Shown in pieces: positions 54,505 to 62,421 of a stretch of 64,000 nucleotides of DNA. This stretch comes from Candidatus Gastranaerophilales bacterium (GTDB lineage Bacteria; Cyanobacteriota; Vampirovibrionia; Gastranaerophilales; Gastranaerophilaceae): assembly GCA_944324285.1 (NCBI GenBank), contig CALUVR010000007.1, forward strand, positions 1 through 64,000, read 5' to 3'. The number at the start of each line of letters is the position of its first letter. Position 1 is the first letter of the stretch. A program made the translations under genes and the position numbers. Below the pieces are notes generated by a model. It saw only the letters and a list, made by a program, of their open reading frames with translations. It had not been told where the DNA came from and made no database searches.

Positions 54505-55145
54505 TATATAAATCCGTTCTCCTTTAAAAAATCTTCGTTAAGTCTGCTTCCATTATTATTCACGGACAGAAATTTTTCAATGTATCTGCCTAATATATCT
54601 GTTTCAATATTCACAAAGTCACCGGCTTTAAGAATGTTGAGGGTTGTATTTTGATAGGTATGCGGGATTACGGATATGGTAAAAATATTATCTCTGATAT
54701 CTGCAACCGTCAGACTCACTCCATTTATGGCAATTGACCCTTTGTAAACTACGTACTTGCTTTCTGCGTGCGGAATTTCAAAGGTCAGATTATAAAAATC
54801 CGAAAGTTTTTCAAACCGGAGAAATTTCCCCCTGCAATCCACATGTCCCTGAACGATATGCCCGCCCATTCTGCTTGTCGGGGTAAGCGCACGCTCAAGG
54901 TTAACCTTGTCGCCTGATTTGAAATTTCCAAGCGTTGAAATTTTTAAGGTTTCATCACTCACATTTGCTGTAAATGTACAATCGCCAAGTGCCGCAACGG
55001 TTTGGCAGCATCCGTTTATTGAAATACTGTCGCCGGTAACAGTATCTTTCAGAACCTTTTGGCATTCTACAATGATATCCGCCCCGTGAGTTTTTTTAGT
55101 AAATCCTTTGACTATTCCGATTTCTTCTACAATCCCTGTAAACAT
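54504..55145 (-). CDS. ribE: Riboflavin synthase alpha chain
   Basis: The 213-residue protein has the two lumazine-binding repeats of riboflavin synthase, MFTGIVEEIG at the start and MGGHIVQGHVD near residue 97, each with the expected SINGCCQTV and AINGVSLTV blocks. It forms riboflavin from two lumazine molecules. ATG 55145 has no Shine-Dalgarno sequence and lies six bases after an extended -10, just beyond the fab-operon terminator. It is co-transcribed with ribBA. No FMN riboswitch fits in the short upstream space. Confidence 0.94.
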   Translation of the reverse strand: MFTGIVEEIGIVKGFTKKTHGADIIVECQKVLKDTVTGDSISINGCCQTVAALGDCTFTANVSDETLKISTLGNFKSGDKVNLERALTPTSRMGGHIVQGHVDCRGKFLRFEKLSDFYNLTFEIPHAESKYVVYKGSIAINGVSLTVADIRDNIFTISVIPHTYQNTTLNILKAGDFVNIETDILGRYIEKFLSVNNNGSRLNEDFLKENGFI

Positions 55146-55160
55146 AGTTTTATTTTAGCA
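55146..55160 (-). promoter_or_regulatory. Leaderless-type extended -10 for ribE-ribBA
   Basis: On the minus strand TG-C-TAAAAT (55160-55152) is followed by six bases and the ATG at 55145. Confidence 0.6.
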
Positions 55161-55168
55161 CAAATAAC

Positions 55169-55199
55169 AAAAAACCGTTTCATTTAGAAACGGTTTTTT
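55169..55199 (-). terminator. Terminator at the end of the fatty-acid operon
   Basis: A perfect 13-bp stem (55169-55181 with 55187-55199) has a 5-base loop and T-runs in both directions. It lies 40 bases past the fabF stop. Confidence 0.9.
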
Positions 55200-55237
55200 A
55201 TAACACGAGGAATTCGCTTTATCTTATAAGCGATACA

Positions 55238-56488
55238 CTACACTTCTTTCAATATAATCGTTGCGTTTTGTCCGCCAAATCCGAACGAATTTGAAAGTGC
55301 AGAATGAATTTCTGCTTTTCTTGCTTTATGCGGAACATAGTCCAAATCCGCAACTTTTTCGTCCTGATTATCGAGGTTGATAGTCGGCGGAACAAGGTTT
55401 TCATTGATTGCTTTAACACATGCAATCGCTTCAACAGCACCTGTTGCACCAAGAAGGTGTCCGTGCATGCTCTTAGTTGAACTTACAAGTAAGTGGGAGT
55501 TCTTTTTCTTATCGCCGAATACTCCTGCGATTGCGTGGGATTCAGCAACATCGCCAAGACCTGTACTTGTACCGTGGGCATTGATGTAATCAATATCCTC
55601 AGGTTTCATACCTGCATCTTCCAAAGCAAACATCATAGAATGGCTTGCGCCTTTACCTTCCGGACAAGGTGCTACAACATCATAAGCATCGGCTGTCTGA
55701 CCGTAGCCTGCAACTTCGGCATAAATATGTGCGCCGCGTTTTTTAGCATGCTCATATTCTTCAAGCACCAGAACCCCTGCGCCTTCCGACATTACAAAGC
55801 CATCTCTATCAACATCCCACGGACGGGAAGCTTTTTCAGGTTCATCATTTCGTTTTGAAAGGGTTCTTGCTGATGAAAATGCACCGATACCAACATCACA
55901 AATGGTTGCCTCACACCCGCCAGCAACCATTATATCAGCGTCACCATACTGGATTGAACGGAATGCGTCCCCTATTGAATGGGTGCCTGTTGCACATGCT
56001 GATACTACTACTTTATTTATCCCTTTAAATCCGTATTTCATTGAAATTCTGCCTGATGCCATATTTACAATCATCATAGGGATTGTAAAAGGTGAACATT
56101 TGTTCGGACCTTTTTCCAGAATTCGAACGTGGTTTTCTTCAAATGTTCTGAAACCGCCGGCTGCAGAACTGACCATGACGCCTATTTTGTATGGGTCTAC
56201 GTCTGTTACTTCTTCCAAGTTAGCATCTTTGATTGCTTCATCTGCCGCAATCATCGCAAACTGGATGAATCTATCCATTTTTTTAGCTTCTTTCGGATCC
56301 AGATATTCTTCAGGATTAAAATCTCTAACTTCTCCGGCTATTTTTACAACGTGTTTTGAAACGTCAATAATGTCCGGAACACTTATGCCACTCTTTCCTT
56401 CTACAAGACTGTGCCAGAATTTGTCAACACCGATACCAAATGGTGTAACTGCGCCCAATCCTGTGATTACTACTCTTCTTTTAGTCAT
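55238..56488 (-). CDS. fabF: 3-oxoacyl-ACP synthase II
   Basis: The 416-residue protein is KAS II, which extends acyl-ACP chains with malonyl-ACP. Catalytic Cys is in VVSACATGTHSIGDAF and the two His in INAHGTSTGLGD and TKSMHGHLLGATGAVE. RRVVITGLGAVTPFG is the standard start. AAGGTAAAGAG precedes ATG. It lies 211 bases downstream of acpP; this gap is highly structured as RNA. Confidence 0.96.
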   Translation of the reverse strand: MTKRRVVITGLGAVTPFGIGVDKFWHSLVEGKSGISVPDIIDVSKHVVKIAGEVRDFNPEEYLDPKEAKKMDRFIQFAMIAADEAIKDANLEEVTDVDPYKIGVMVSSAAGGFRTFEENHVRILEKGPNKCSPFTIPMMIVNMASGRISMKYGFKGINKVVVSACATGTHSIGDAFRSIQYGDADIMVAGGCEATICDVGIGAFSSARTLSKRNDEPEKASRPWDVDRDGFVMSEGAGVLVLEEYEHAKKRGAHIYAEVAGYGQTADAYDVVAPCPEGKGASHSMMFALEDAGMKPEDIDYINAHGTSTGLGDVAESHAIAGVFGDKKKNSHLLVSSTKSMHGHLLGATGAVEAIACVKAINENLVPPTINLDNQDEKVADLDYVPHKARKAEIHSALSNSFGFGGQNATIILKEV

Positions 56489-56522
56489 CTCTTTACCTTT
56501 TTAAAATCTAATTTGGCTCACT

Positions 56523-56652
56523 GCCGCTAACATCCCGCTATCCGCTAAACTGCGGGTAATTACCGGTTTGGATAAATTGCGAGGGAGAAAACTTGTATTA
56601 AATTTTTCACCCCCGCATATATCAATCAAAAAATGATTTACACACCGGTAAT
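56523..56652 (-). promoter_or_regulatory. Structured RNA element in the acpP-fabF spacer
   Basis: In the minus-strand RNA, ATTACCGGT (complement of 56644-56652) pairs perfectly with ACCGGTAAT (complement of 56559-56567), closing two inner hairpins: a 5-bp AATCA/TGATT stem (56624-56638) and a long interrupted stem of about 11 pairs (56579-56591 with 56604-56616). This is a three-way junction. Downstream comes a CCCGC/GCGGG hairpin (56534-56556) with three spaced TAGCGG copies. It fits no riboswitch I know. Confidence 0.5.
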
Positions 56653-56665
56653 CTAGTGTCGTATT

Positions 56666-56693
56666 CTCCGGACCGCCTCAGCGGACTGTGGAG
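56666..56693 (-). terminator. Imperfect GC-rich hairpin after acpP
   Basis: CTCCGGACCGC pairs with GCGGACTGTGGAG with a mismatch and bulges; loop CTCA. It sits a few bases past the acpP stop without a T-run, so it may be a processing or partial-termination site rather than a full terminator. Confidence 0.4.
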
Positions 56694-56699
56694 TCTCAA

Positions 56700-56936
56700 T
56701 TAGTTTGAGTGTGAATCAATATAATCTACAGCGTCTTGAACTGTTTGAATTTTTTCAGCTTCTTCATCAGGAATTTCGCAACCGAATTCTTCTTCGAATG
56801 CCATTACTAATTCTACTGTATCTAATGAATCTGCACCAAGATCAGCTGTGAAGCTTGCTTGTGGAGTTACTAAAGATTCATCAACGCTTAATTGATCAAC
56901 TACAACTTTTTTAACTTTTTCTAATGTACTACTCAT
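56700..56936 (-). CDS. acpP: Acyl carrier protein
   Basis: The 78-residue acidic protein is acyl carrier protein; phosphopantetheine would attach to S37 in [19 protein letters not shown]. The length and helical pattern are standard. GAGG precedes ATG. A promoter of its own lies in the 116-base gap after fabG, so acpP is probably expressed more strongly than the rest of the operon. Confidence 0.97.
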   Translation of the reverse strand: MSSTLEKVKKVVVDQLSVDESLVTPQASFTADLGADSLDTVELVMAFEEEFGCEIPDEEAEKIQTVQDAVDYIDSHSN

Positions 56937-56986
56937 TCTTCTTTACCTCATTTAATTAATTGTATTACGAATATATTTTCTTTAAT

Positions 56987-57015
56987 ATTATATCTTCCAC
57001 AAAAATTTTTTGCAA
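56987..57015 (-). promoter_or_regulatory. acpP promoter
   Basis: On the minus strand TTGCAA (57015-57010), exactly 17 bases, TATAAT (56992-56987). Confidence 0.75.
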
Positions 57016-57052
57016 GGAATTTACACTTGCGCCATATTTTTGTTAAAAATCT

Positions 57053-57778
57053 TTATATTATTAAACCGCCGTCAACTTCCAGCACCTGACCGGTTACATA
57101 TTCAGCGTCAACTGCTAAGAATTTAACAGCTTTTGCAATATCTTCCGGTTCGCCGAGACGTCTAAGCGGAATAAAGTCTGTAAATTTAGACGTATCCAAA
57201 TCTTTTGTCATATCGGTATTGATAAATCCCGGAGCGATTGCGTTTACTCTGATACCGCGTGAACCGAGTTCTTTTGCAAGAGTTTTGGTTAAACCTATAA
57301 GACCTGCTTTTGCGGCTGAATAGTTTGCCTGACCTGCGTTTCCGGAAACTCCTACAACACTTGACATATTAACTATTGCACCGCTTCTCTGTTTCATCAT
57401 AACTTTCACTACAGGCTGAGAAACATAGAATGCGCTTGAAAGGTTTGTATTGATAACAGCGTCCCAGTTTTCGGCACTCATTCTCATAAATAATCCGTCT
57501 CTTGTAATACCGGCATTATTTACAAGAATATCAATCCTTCCGAATTTTGCAATAATTTCTTCAACACCTTTTGCAGCTTCTTCCTTGTTTGATACATCAA
57601 ACTTAAATGCAGCAGCGTCAACGCCTAATGCTTTCAATTCTTCAACTGTTTTATTTGCGGCTTCTTCATTTCCTGCAAAGTTTACCGCAATATCGTATCC
57701 TGCTTTTGCAAGTTCAATTGCGCAAGCTTTTCCTATTCCGCGGGACGCACCCGTTACTAATGCTAATTTTTCAGACAT
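57053..57778 (-). CDS. fabG: 3-oxoacyl-ACP reductase
   Basis: The 241-residue SDR has TGASRGIGKACA (NADPH site), VNNAGIT, catalytic Ser in MSSVVG and Y-x3-K in YSAAKAGLIGL. It reduces 3-oxoacyl-ACP. AAGGAG lies upstream. It follows a 77-residue protein by 15 bases in the fatty-acid operon. Confidence 0.96.
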   Translation of the reverse strand: MSEKLALVTGASRGIGKACAIELAKAGYDIAVNFAGNEEAANKTVEELKALGVDAAAFKFDVSNKEEAAKGVEEIIAKFGRIDILVNNAGITRDGLFMRMSAENWDAVINTNLSSAFYVSQPVVKVMMKQRSGAIVNMSSVVGVSGNAGQANYSAAKAGLIGLTKTLAKELGSRGIRVNAIAPGFINTDMTKDLDTSKFTDFIPLRRLGEPEDIAKAVKFLAVDAEYVTGQVLEVDGGLII

Positions 57779-57793
57779 TTATTTTCTCCTTAA

Positions 57794-58027
57794 TTATTTG
57801 TCAGACTTAAACCAACTTTTAATTTTATTGATAAACTCTCCGGCTCTTTCGGAAAATGTTTTTCGGGTAATTTTTGCAAAATATTTGTCAACTTCGTTTT
57901 TGGTTATAACTCTGCCCTCGCGCAAATATACATTCTTCGGGGCAAGATCAGGACGTCTTTTGTAAAAATCCTTGCTGTTATAATAATTATTTGCAGATTT
58001 TCTTCCGAATAAGCCGAAGATTGTCAT
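57794..58027 (-). CDS. Small conserved-looking basic protein in the fab operon
   Basis: The 77-residue basic protein (MTIFGLFGRKSANNYYNSKD start) begins one base after the fabD stop, so it is coupled to fabD. It has no membrane segment or motif I know, and a Lys/Phe-rich amphipathic C-terminus (FINKIKSWFKSDK). It may be a lineage-specific partner of fatty-acid synthesis; this is a guess from position only. Confidence 0.7.
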   Translation of the reverse strand: MTIFGLFGRKSANNYYNSKDFYKRRPDLAPKNVYLREGRVITKNEVDKYFAKITRKTFSERAGEFINKIKSWFKSDK

Positions 58028-58978
58028 CTACACTCCGCACATAAGTTCAGTTTTTAAACTTTCAACAGTCGCGTCAAGTGATGCTTTATCAAATATATTA
58101 AATACTTTTGCCTCAGGCGCAATCTTTTTATTCAACCCTGCTAAAACTTTTCCGGGACCGATTTCTATAAAGATTTCAACGCCGTCTGATACCATCTTTT
58201 GAATTGTTTGAGTCCAGTGAACAGATGAATAAATCTGTTTCGGCATTTTTACTCTGAAATCAGCCGAAGAAGTTGTAGCTTCTGCGTCAACATTTGTAAT
58301 TACAGGAATTGATGCGTCATTTAGTTCCAGACCTGATACAAATGATTCAAATTCCTTGCCGGCAGGTTCCATAAATTTAGAATGGAACGCCCCTGATACT
58401 GCAAGCGGAACAACTCTTCTTGCGCCTTTTGCAAGCAATAATTCACCGGCTTTTGCAACAGCAGCTTCATCGCCTGTTATAACAACCTGTGCAGGAGAAT
58501 TGTAGTTTGCAACATCAACGTAACCGACGCTTGAGGCTTCTTGTAATGATTCTTTCAAGGCTTCTTCTGTTGAGTTTAAAACTGCAGCCATAGCGCCGCC
58601 TTTAGTTGCACCCATTAAGTCCGCTCTTTTTTGAATAGCTTTTAAAGTCGTATCTAAAGACATTACGCCTGCTGCGTACATTGCGCAGTATTCACCGAGT
58701 GAGTGACCTGCAACGTAGGATGGTGTGATATCGCATTCAGATTTTAAAGCTTCCATTGCTGCAATTGACATTGTAACAATACAAGGCTGGGTATTCACTG
58801 TCTGCTTCAAAGAATCTTCCGGTCCGTCAAAACAAAGTGTTGTAATACTTTTACCTAAAACGCTATCAGCAGTATCGAAAACTTTTTTTGCACTTTCAGA
58901 ACTTTCATACAAATCTTTTCCCATTCCGACAGACTGAGACCCCTGTCCCGGAAATAAAAACGCAACTTTTTTTGTCAT
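58028..58978 (-). CDS. fabD: Malonyl-CoA:ACP transacylase
   Basis: The 316-residue protein has FLFPGQGSQSVGMGKDLY at the start and the nucleophile Ser in VAGHSLGEYCAMYAAG near residue 90, with the catalytic His in AVSGAFHSKFM. It loads malonyl groups on ACP. ATG 58978 has AGAGAGG at better spacing than ATG 58984, which is in frame two codons earlier; either is possible. A TATAAT at 59017-59012 in the gap after the MNT gene may give it its own promoter. Confidence 0.95.
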   Translation of the reverse strand: MTKKVAFLFPGQGSQSVGMGKDLYESSESAKKVFDTADSVLGKSITTLCFDGPEDSLKQTVNTQPCIVTMSIAAMEALKSECDITPSYVAGHSLGEYCAMYAAGVMSLDTTLKAIQKRADLMGATKGGAMAAVLNSTEEALKESLQEASSVGYVDVANYNSPAQVVITGDEAAVAKAGELLLAKGARRVVPLAVSGAFHSKFMEPAGKEFESFVSGLELNDASIPVITNVDAEATTSSADFRVKMPKQIYSSVHWTQTIQKMVSDGVEIFIEIGPGKVLAGLNKKIAPEAKVFNIFDKASLDATVESLKTELMCGV

Positions 58979-59062
58979 ATTCATATCCCTCTCTTAATTT
59001 CCTATGGGTAAATTATACTATAAAAACGGCAAATGTAAATGTTTAAATTATAAGCATATTCT

Positions 59063-59371
59063 TTAATTAATTTTCTTCAAATCTTTTTCTATTATATGCA
59101 GAAAATTTTCATTCAAGCTCTGCAGGTCAACAATGTCCACCTCATAAGGAAAAGTAGAATCTTCAAAAACTGATTTAATTTTTGCAAGCACTGAAATATC
59201 CAGCGGTTTTTCTCCCAAATCTACAGCAATATCAACGTCTGAATATTTTTTATAAGTTCCTTTAGCTCTTGAACCAAAAATGTAAAAGGCTGCCCCCGCT
59301 TCCGGAATGTTTTTTTTTAAAACATCAATAATAAATTTTAAATGGCGTTCTTCTAATCCGAATTCAGACAT
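59063..59371 (-). CDS. MNT-type nucleotidyltransferase antitoxin
   Basis: The 102-residue protein is a minimal nucleotidyltransferase: G33-S34-R-A-K-G in YIFGSRAKGTYKKYSDVDI, Asp45 and Asp47, and a third acid in PYEVDIVD near 79, so the active site looks complete. In HEPN/MNT modules this protein neutralises the toxin, in some cases by AMPylating it. Its ATG overlaps the HEPN stop by one base (TAATG). It lies between fabH and fabD. Confidence 0.9.
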   Translation of the reverse strand: MSEFGLEERHLKFIIDVLKKNIPEAGAAFYIFGSRAKGTYKKYSDVDIAVDLGEKPLDISVLAKIKSVFEDSTFPYEVDIVDLQSLNENFLHIIEKDLKKIN

Positions 59372-59778
59372 TACGACTGACTCTCTTTCAATCTTGCAAG
59401 CAAAAATTCAACTTCTTTGGCAAAATTTTCAATAACCTCGACGACTTCAAGTGCAGTTTCTTCATTATAAGTATGTGATGTAGCATTGCGTTTTTGTCTA
59501 AATACATCCCATATTTCAAGATTGGACTCTAAAAGCCCCATACGGTTTGCAACTCTAATCATTTCGTTAAATGACATGCCGTCAATATTTTCAGCACTGA
59601 AAGCGCTTGCGGAAAAATATCTTTTTATCATCTTTAAAGATAATGAATACGTGTATTCAAATCTTTGTATCAATGAATCTCTTACAATCAGATTGTTCTT
59701 ATCAGAGTTATAAATACTTATAACCTCAATTAATCTCTTGTAAGCATTTTCCAATGCTGTAAAATCTATTTTTTCCAT
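59371..59778 (-). CDS. HEPN-domain toxin, HI0074 family
   Basis: I chose ATG 59778 (135 residues; MEKIDFTALENAYKRL) rather than the TTG two codons earlier. The four-helix HEPN fold contains the RNase motif R-x4-H as R97-N-A-T-S-H102 (RQKRNATSHTYNE). Family members are ribonuclease toxins held by the MNT partner. The start has no Shine-Dalgarno sequence and sits six bases after a -10. Placement in the fab operon is unusual. Confidence 0.88.
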   Translation of the reverse strand: MEKIDFTALENAYKRLIEVISIYNSDKNNLIVRDSLIQRFEYTYSLSLKMIKRYFSASAFSAENIDGMSFNEMIRVANRMGLLESNLEIWDVFRQKRNATSHTYNEETALEVVEVIENFAKEVEFLLARLKESQS

Positions 59779-59784
59779 ATTCAA

Positions 59785-59813
59785 ATATTAGCAAATATCA
59801 ATAACAATTGCAA
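59785..59813 (-). promoter_or_regulatory. Promoter of the HEPN/MNT pair
   Basis: On the minus strand TTGCAA (59813-59808), exactly 17 bases, TAATAT (59790-59785, with TG-C before it), then six bases to ATG 59778. It begins within four bases of the fabH stop. Confidence 0.65.
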
Positions 59814-59816
59814 CTT

Positions 59817-60827
59817 TTAGCAAATACCTTCACGGAGTCTGACGATAGCGCCGCCCCAGGTCATACCTGCTCCAAATCCGCATAAAACTGCTGTTGTTCC
59901 GAGTTTAACTTTGCCTTTTTCAACGCTTTCTGCAAGCGCAATCGGAATTGATGCTGCTGATGTGTTGCCGTAGTATTTGATATTCGTTACAACTTTTTCG
60001 TCACTGTAGCCGAGTCTTTCTTGAACCGCCTGTATAATTCTTATATTTGCCTGATGCGGAATTAAATAATCTATGTCCTCAGCTTTCAAGCCGGCATTTG
60101 TAATAAGGTTTTCCACATAGTGAGGAAGAATTTTCGCAACAAACGTATAAACTCCGCGGCCGTTCATTCTGATACCTTTAGGTTTTTCTTCATACTGCTC
60201 AACCAGCGGACAGTTTTTACCGTCAAATGAAAGTTCAATCAGGTTTCCGTAATTGCCGTCGGCTTTAATATCAATTGCAATGACGTCATCTATTCCGTCC
60301 TCGGAAGCAGTAACTACCATTGCACCTGCGCCGTCACCAAAAAGAATAGATGTGCTTCTGTCAGTCCAGTCAACAAGTCGTGAATTGTTATCTGTTGCAA
60401 CTATCAGAATTTTTTTGTACATTCCTGACCCGATGTAGGCTTTTGCAATGCTTAAGCCGTAGATAAGTCCCGAGCATGCAGCAGTTATATCAAAAGCAGG
60501 AATTTGCTCTTTTATTCCGAGTCTCTGGTGAATATGGCATGCTATAGCAGGATATAAATCCGGAGGTGCTGATGATGCGGCAATTATCAATTCAATCTCA
60601 TCAGGCTCCATCTTTGCACGTTCTAGAGCTTTTTGTGCAGCCTCAAAACCTAAATCAATAGCATTCTGTTCTCCTGAAACTACACGTCTTTCCTTAATTC
60701 CGGTTCTTGTATAAATCCATTCATCAGATGTTTCATATAATTTTGTGAGGTCATCATTTGTGATAACCGTTTCGGGTAAACTGTATCCAACACCTGCAAT
60801 TCTTAACGGAATAATCTTATCTGCCAT
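59817..60827 (-). CDS. fabH: 3-oxoacyl-ACP synthase III
   Basis: The 336-residue KAS III starts each fatty acid from acetyl-CoA. Catalytic Cys is in FDITAACSGLIYGL, His in LIPHQANIRIIQAVQ and Asn in YYGNTSAASIPIAL. DEWIYTRTGIKERRV is a family block. AGGAC precedes ATG, five bases after plsX. Confidence 0.96.
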   Translation of the reverse strand: MADKIIPLRIAGVGYSLPETVITNDDLTKLYETSDEWIYTRTGIKERRVVSGEQNAIDLGFEAAQKALERAKMEPDEIELIIAASSAPPDLYPAIACHIHQRLGIKEQIPAFDITAACSGLIYGLSIAKAYIGSGMYKKILIVATDNNSRLVDWTDRSTSILFGDGAGAMVVTASEDGIDDVIAIDIKADGNYGNLIELSFDGKNCPLVEQYEEKPKGIRMNGRGVYTFVAKILPHYVENLITNAGLKAEDIDYLIPHQANIRIIQAVQERLGYSDEKVVTNIKYYGNTSAASIPIALAESVEKGKVKLGTTAVLCGFGAGMTWGGAIVRLREGIC

Positions 60828-60832
60828 TTATT

Positions 60833-61888
60833 TTAGTCCTCATTAAATCTGGAAATCTTTTCGTTTACACCTGTTTCAACCGCATCTTTTGCAACACGGA
60901 TGGCGTTTTTGATTGCGTAAGCTTTGCTTCTTCCGTGAGAAATTACCGTAATACCTTTCACACCGAGCAATAAAGCACCGCCGAATTCTTCATAGTTAAT
61001 TTTCTTACCGATACGTTTCATGAAAGGTTTTGCAAGAAGTCCGACGATTTTACCTAACAAATCAGCTTTAAATTCAGCTTTTATCATACGGAAGAGCATT
61101 GAAGATGTACCTTCGGTAATTTTCAGGGCAACGTTTCCGACAAAACCGTCACACACAACAACATCACATACACTTAGGAAAATTTCTTTACCCTCAATGT
61201 TACCTACAAAGTTAATTTTATCCTGATGTTCTTCAAGAAGTTTATAAGTATTCTGGGCAAGTTCGTTACCTTTGCCGGCTTCTTCTCCAATATTCAAAAC
61301 GCCGACACGCGGATTTTCGATACCGAGAACGTTTCTGGAGAAAGTAACACCCATTATCGCAAACTGGTGAAGCATTTCAGGGGTACAATTGCTATTAGCA
61401 CCGCCGTCGATTAAAACAATAGGTTTTTTCATTGTAGGAAGTGTAACCGCGATAGCAGGTCTTTCAATTCCCGGCAAACGCCCGAGTCCGAAAAGGCTTG
61501 ATGCCATAGCAGCACCGGTAGAACCTGCCGCAACAACTGCGTCCGAACTTCCGTTTGCAACCGCATCAACAGCAAGAACTATTGATGACTTTTTCTTTTT
61601 ACGAATAGCCTGACCGGGAGCCTCACCCATTTCAATAACTTCCGAGGCATGGGTAACCTTAATATCGAGTTTACTTAAATCAATTTTAATACGTCTTTTT
61701 TTACCGCCGGTGCCGCAATCGGAATAAATACCTTCCTGAGCAATTCTGTCGAGTTCCTGTTCAATTCTGTCTTGTTTTCCGACCAGTTCGATTGCTACAC
61801 CGTAATCCTGTGCACCCCAAACAGCACCCGCTACGATTTCGTGCGGAGCATGGTCACCACCCATTGCGTCTATTGCTATTCTTGTCAT
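60833..61888 (-). CDS. plsX: Phosphate acyltransferase
   Basis: The 351-residue protein makes acyl-phosphate from acyl-ACP for phospholipid synthesis. RIAIDAMGGDHAPHEIVAGA is the family start, with AAGSTGAAMASSLFGLGRLPG, DGGANSNCTPEMLHQFA and CDGFVGNVALKITEGTS. A short charged insertion (CGTGGKKRRIKIDLSKL) is visible near residue 60. AGAGGGAAAG precedes ATG. Confidence 0.96.
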   Translation of the reverse strand: MTRIAIDAMGGDHAPHEIVAGAVWGAQDYGVAIELVGKQDRIEQELDRIAQEGIYSDCGTGGKKRRIKIDLSKLDIKVTHASEVIEMGEAPGQAIRKKKKSSIVLAVDAVANGSSDAVVAAGSTGAAMASSLFGLGRLPGIERPAIAVTLPTMKKPIVLIDGGANSNCTPEMLHQFAIMGVTFSRNVLGIENPRVGVLNIGEEAGKGNELAQNTYKLLEEHQDKINFVGNIEGKEIFLSVCDVVVCDGFVGNVALKITEGTSSMLFRMIKAEFKADLLGKIVGLLAKPFMKRIGKKINYEEFGGALLLGVKGITVISHGRSKAYAIKNAIRVAKDAVETGVNEKISRFNED

Positions 61889-61924
61889 CTTTCCCTCTCA
61901 AATCTAGTTTAACGGTTGAATAGG

Positions 61925-61956
61925 TGAACGGCTGAAAGACTGCCCTCAGCCGTTCA
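61925..61956. other. Perfect 11-bp hairpin between rpmF and plsX
   Basis: TGAACGGCTGA (61925-61935) pairs with TCAGCCGTTCA (61946-61956) around a 10-base loop. There is no T-run on the transcribed strand, so it is more likely an RNA-processing or attenuation site that separates ribosomal-protein from lipid-gene expression than a terminator. Confidence 0.6.
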
Positions 61957-61967
61957 TTAGAATTTTA

Positions 61968-62348
61968 CTATTTTTCTTCAGTTTCTGAAGTTTCTTCTGC
62001 CGCAGCTTCTTCTTTTACTTCAACTGCTTCAGATTTAACTTCTTCAACTTTTGTTTCTTCAGCCGGAGCGCTTGTTTCAGAAACTTTTTCTTCAACTTTA
62101 GCTTCTTCTTTTACTTCAGCTTTTTTAGAAGATTTTTTAGCAGGTTTAGCTTCTGCAACTGCTTCTTCTTTTCTGTCTTTTAAGCTTACCGGTTGTCCTT
62201 TGTATGTTCCGCATGCTGTACATACAGTATGAGTCAACACTGCTGCACCGCAGTTAGGGCATTTGGTTAATTCAGGTTTTGTTGCCTTCCAATTGCTTCT
62301 TCTGTGTCCTTGTGCGGAATGTCCTGTTCTTTTCTTTGGTACTGCCAT
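61968..62348 (-). CDS. rpmF: Ribosomal protein bL32 with long acidic extension
   Basis: The first 60 residues are a normal bL32 of zinc type (AVPKKRTGHSAQGHRRSNWK, C30xxC33 and C43xxC46). They are followed by about 65 residues rich in Glu, Lys, Ala and Val (KEEAKVEEKVSETSAPAEE), doubling the usual length. The gene is in its usual place between the DUF177 gene and plsX. AAGGAAAAAG lies before ATG. Confidence 0.95.
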   Translation of the reverse strand: MAVPKKRTGHSAQGHRRSNWKATKPELTKCPNCGAAVLTHTVCTACGTYKGQPVSLKDRKEEAVAEAKPAKKSSKKAEVKEEAKVEEKVSETSAPAEETKVEEVKSEAVEVKEEAAAEETSETEEK

Positions 62349-62421
62349 TTTTCTTTTTCCTTTTTTATTTTTCTACTACTTATATTTCTTTTATTACCCT
62401 TTTTAAAAGGCTTTTGGAAGG

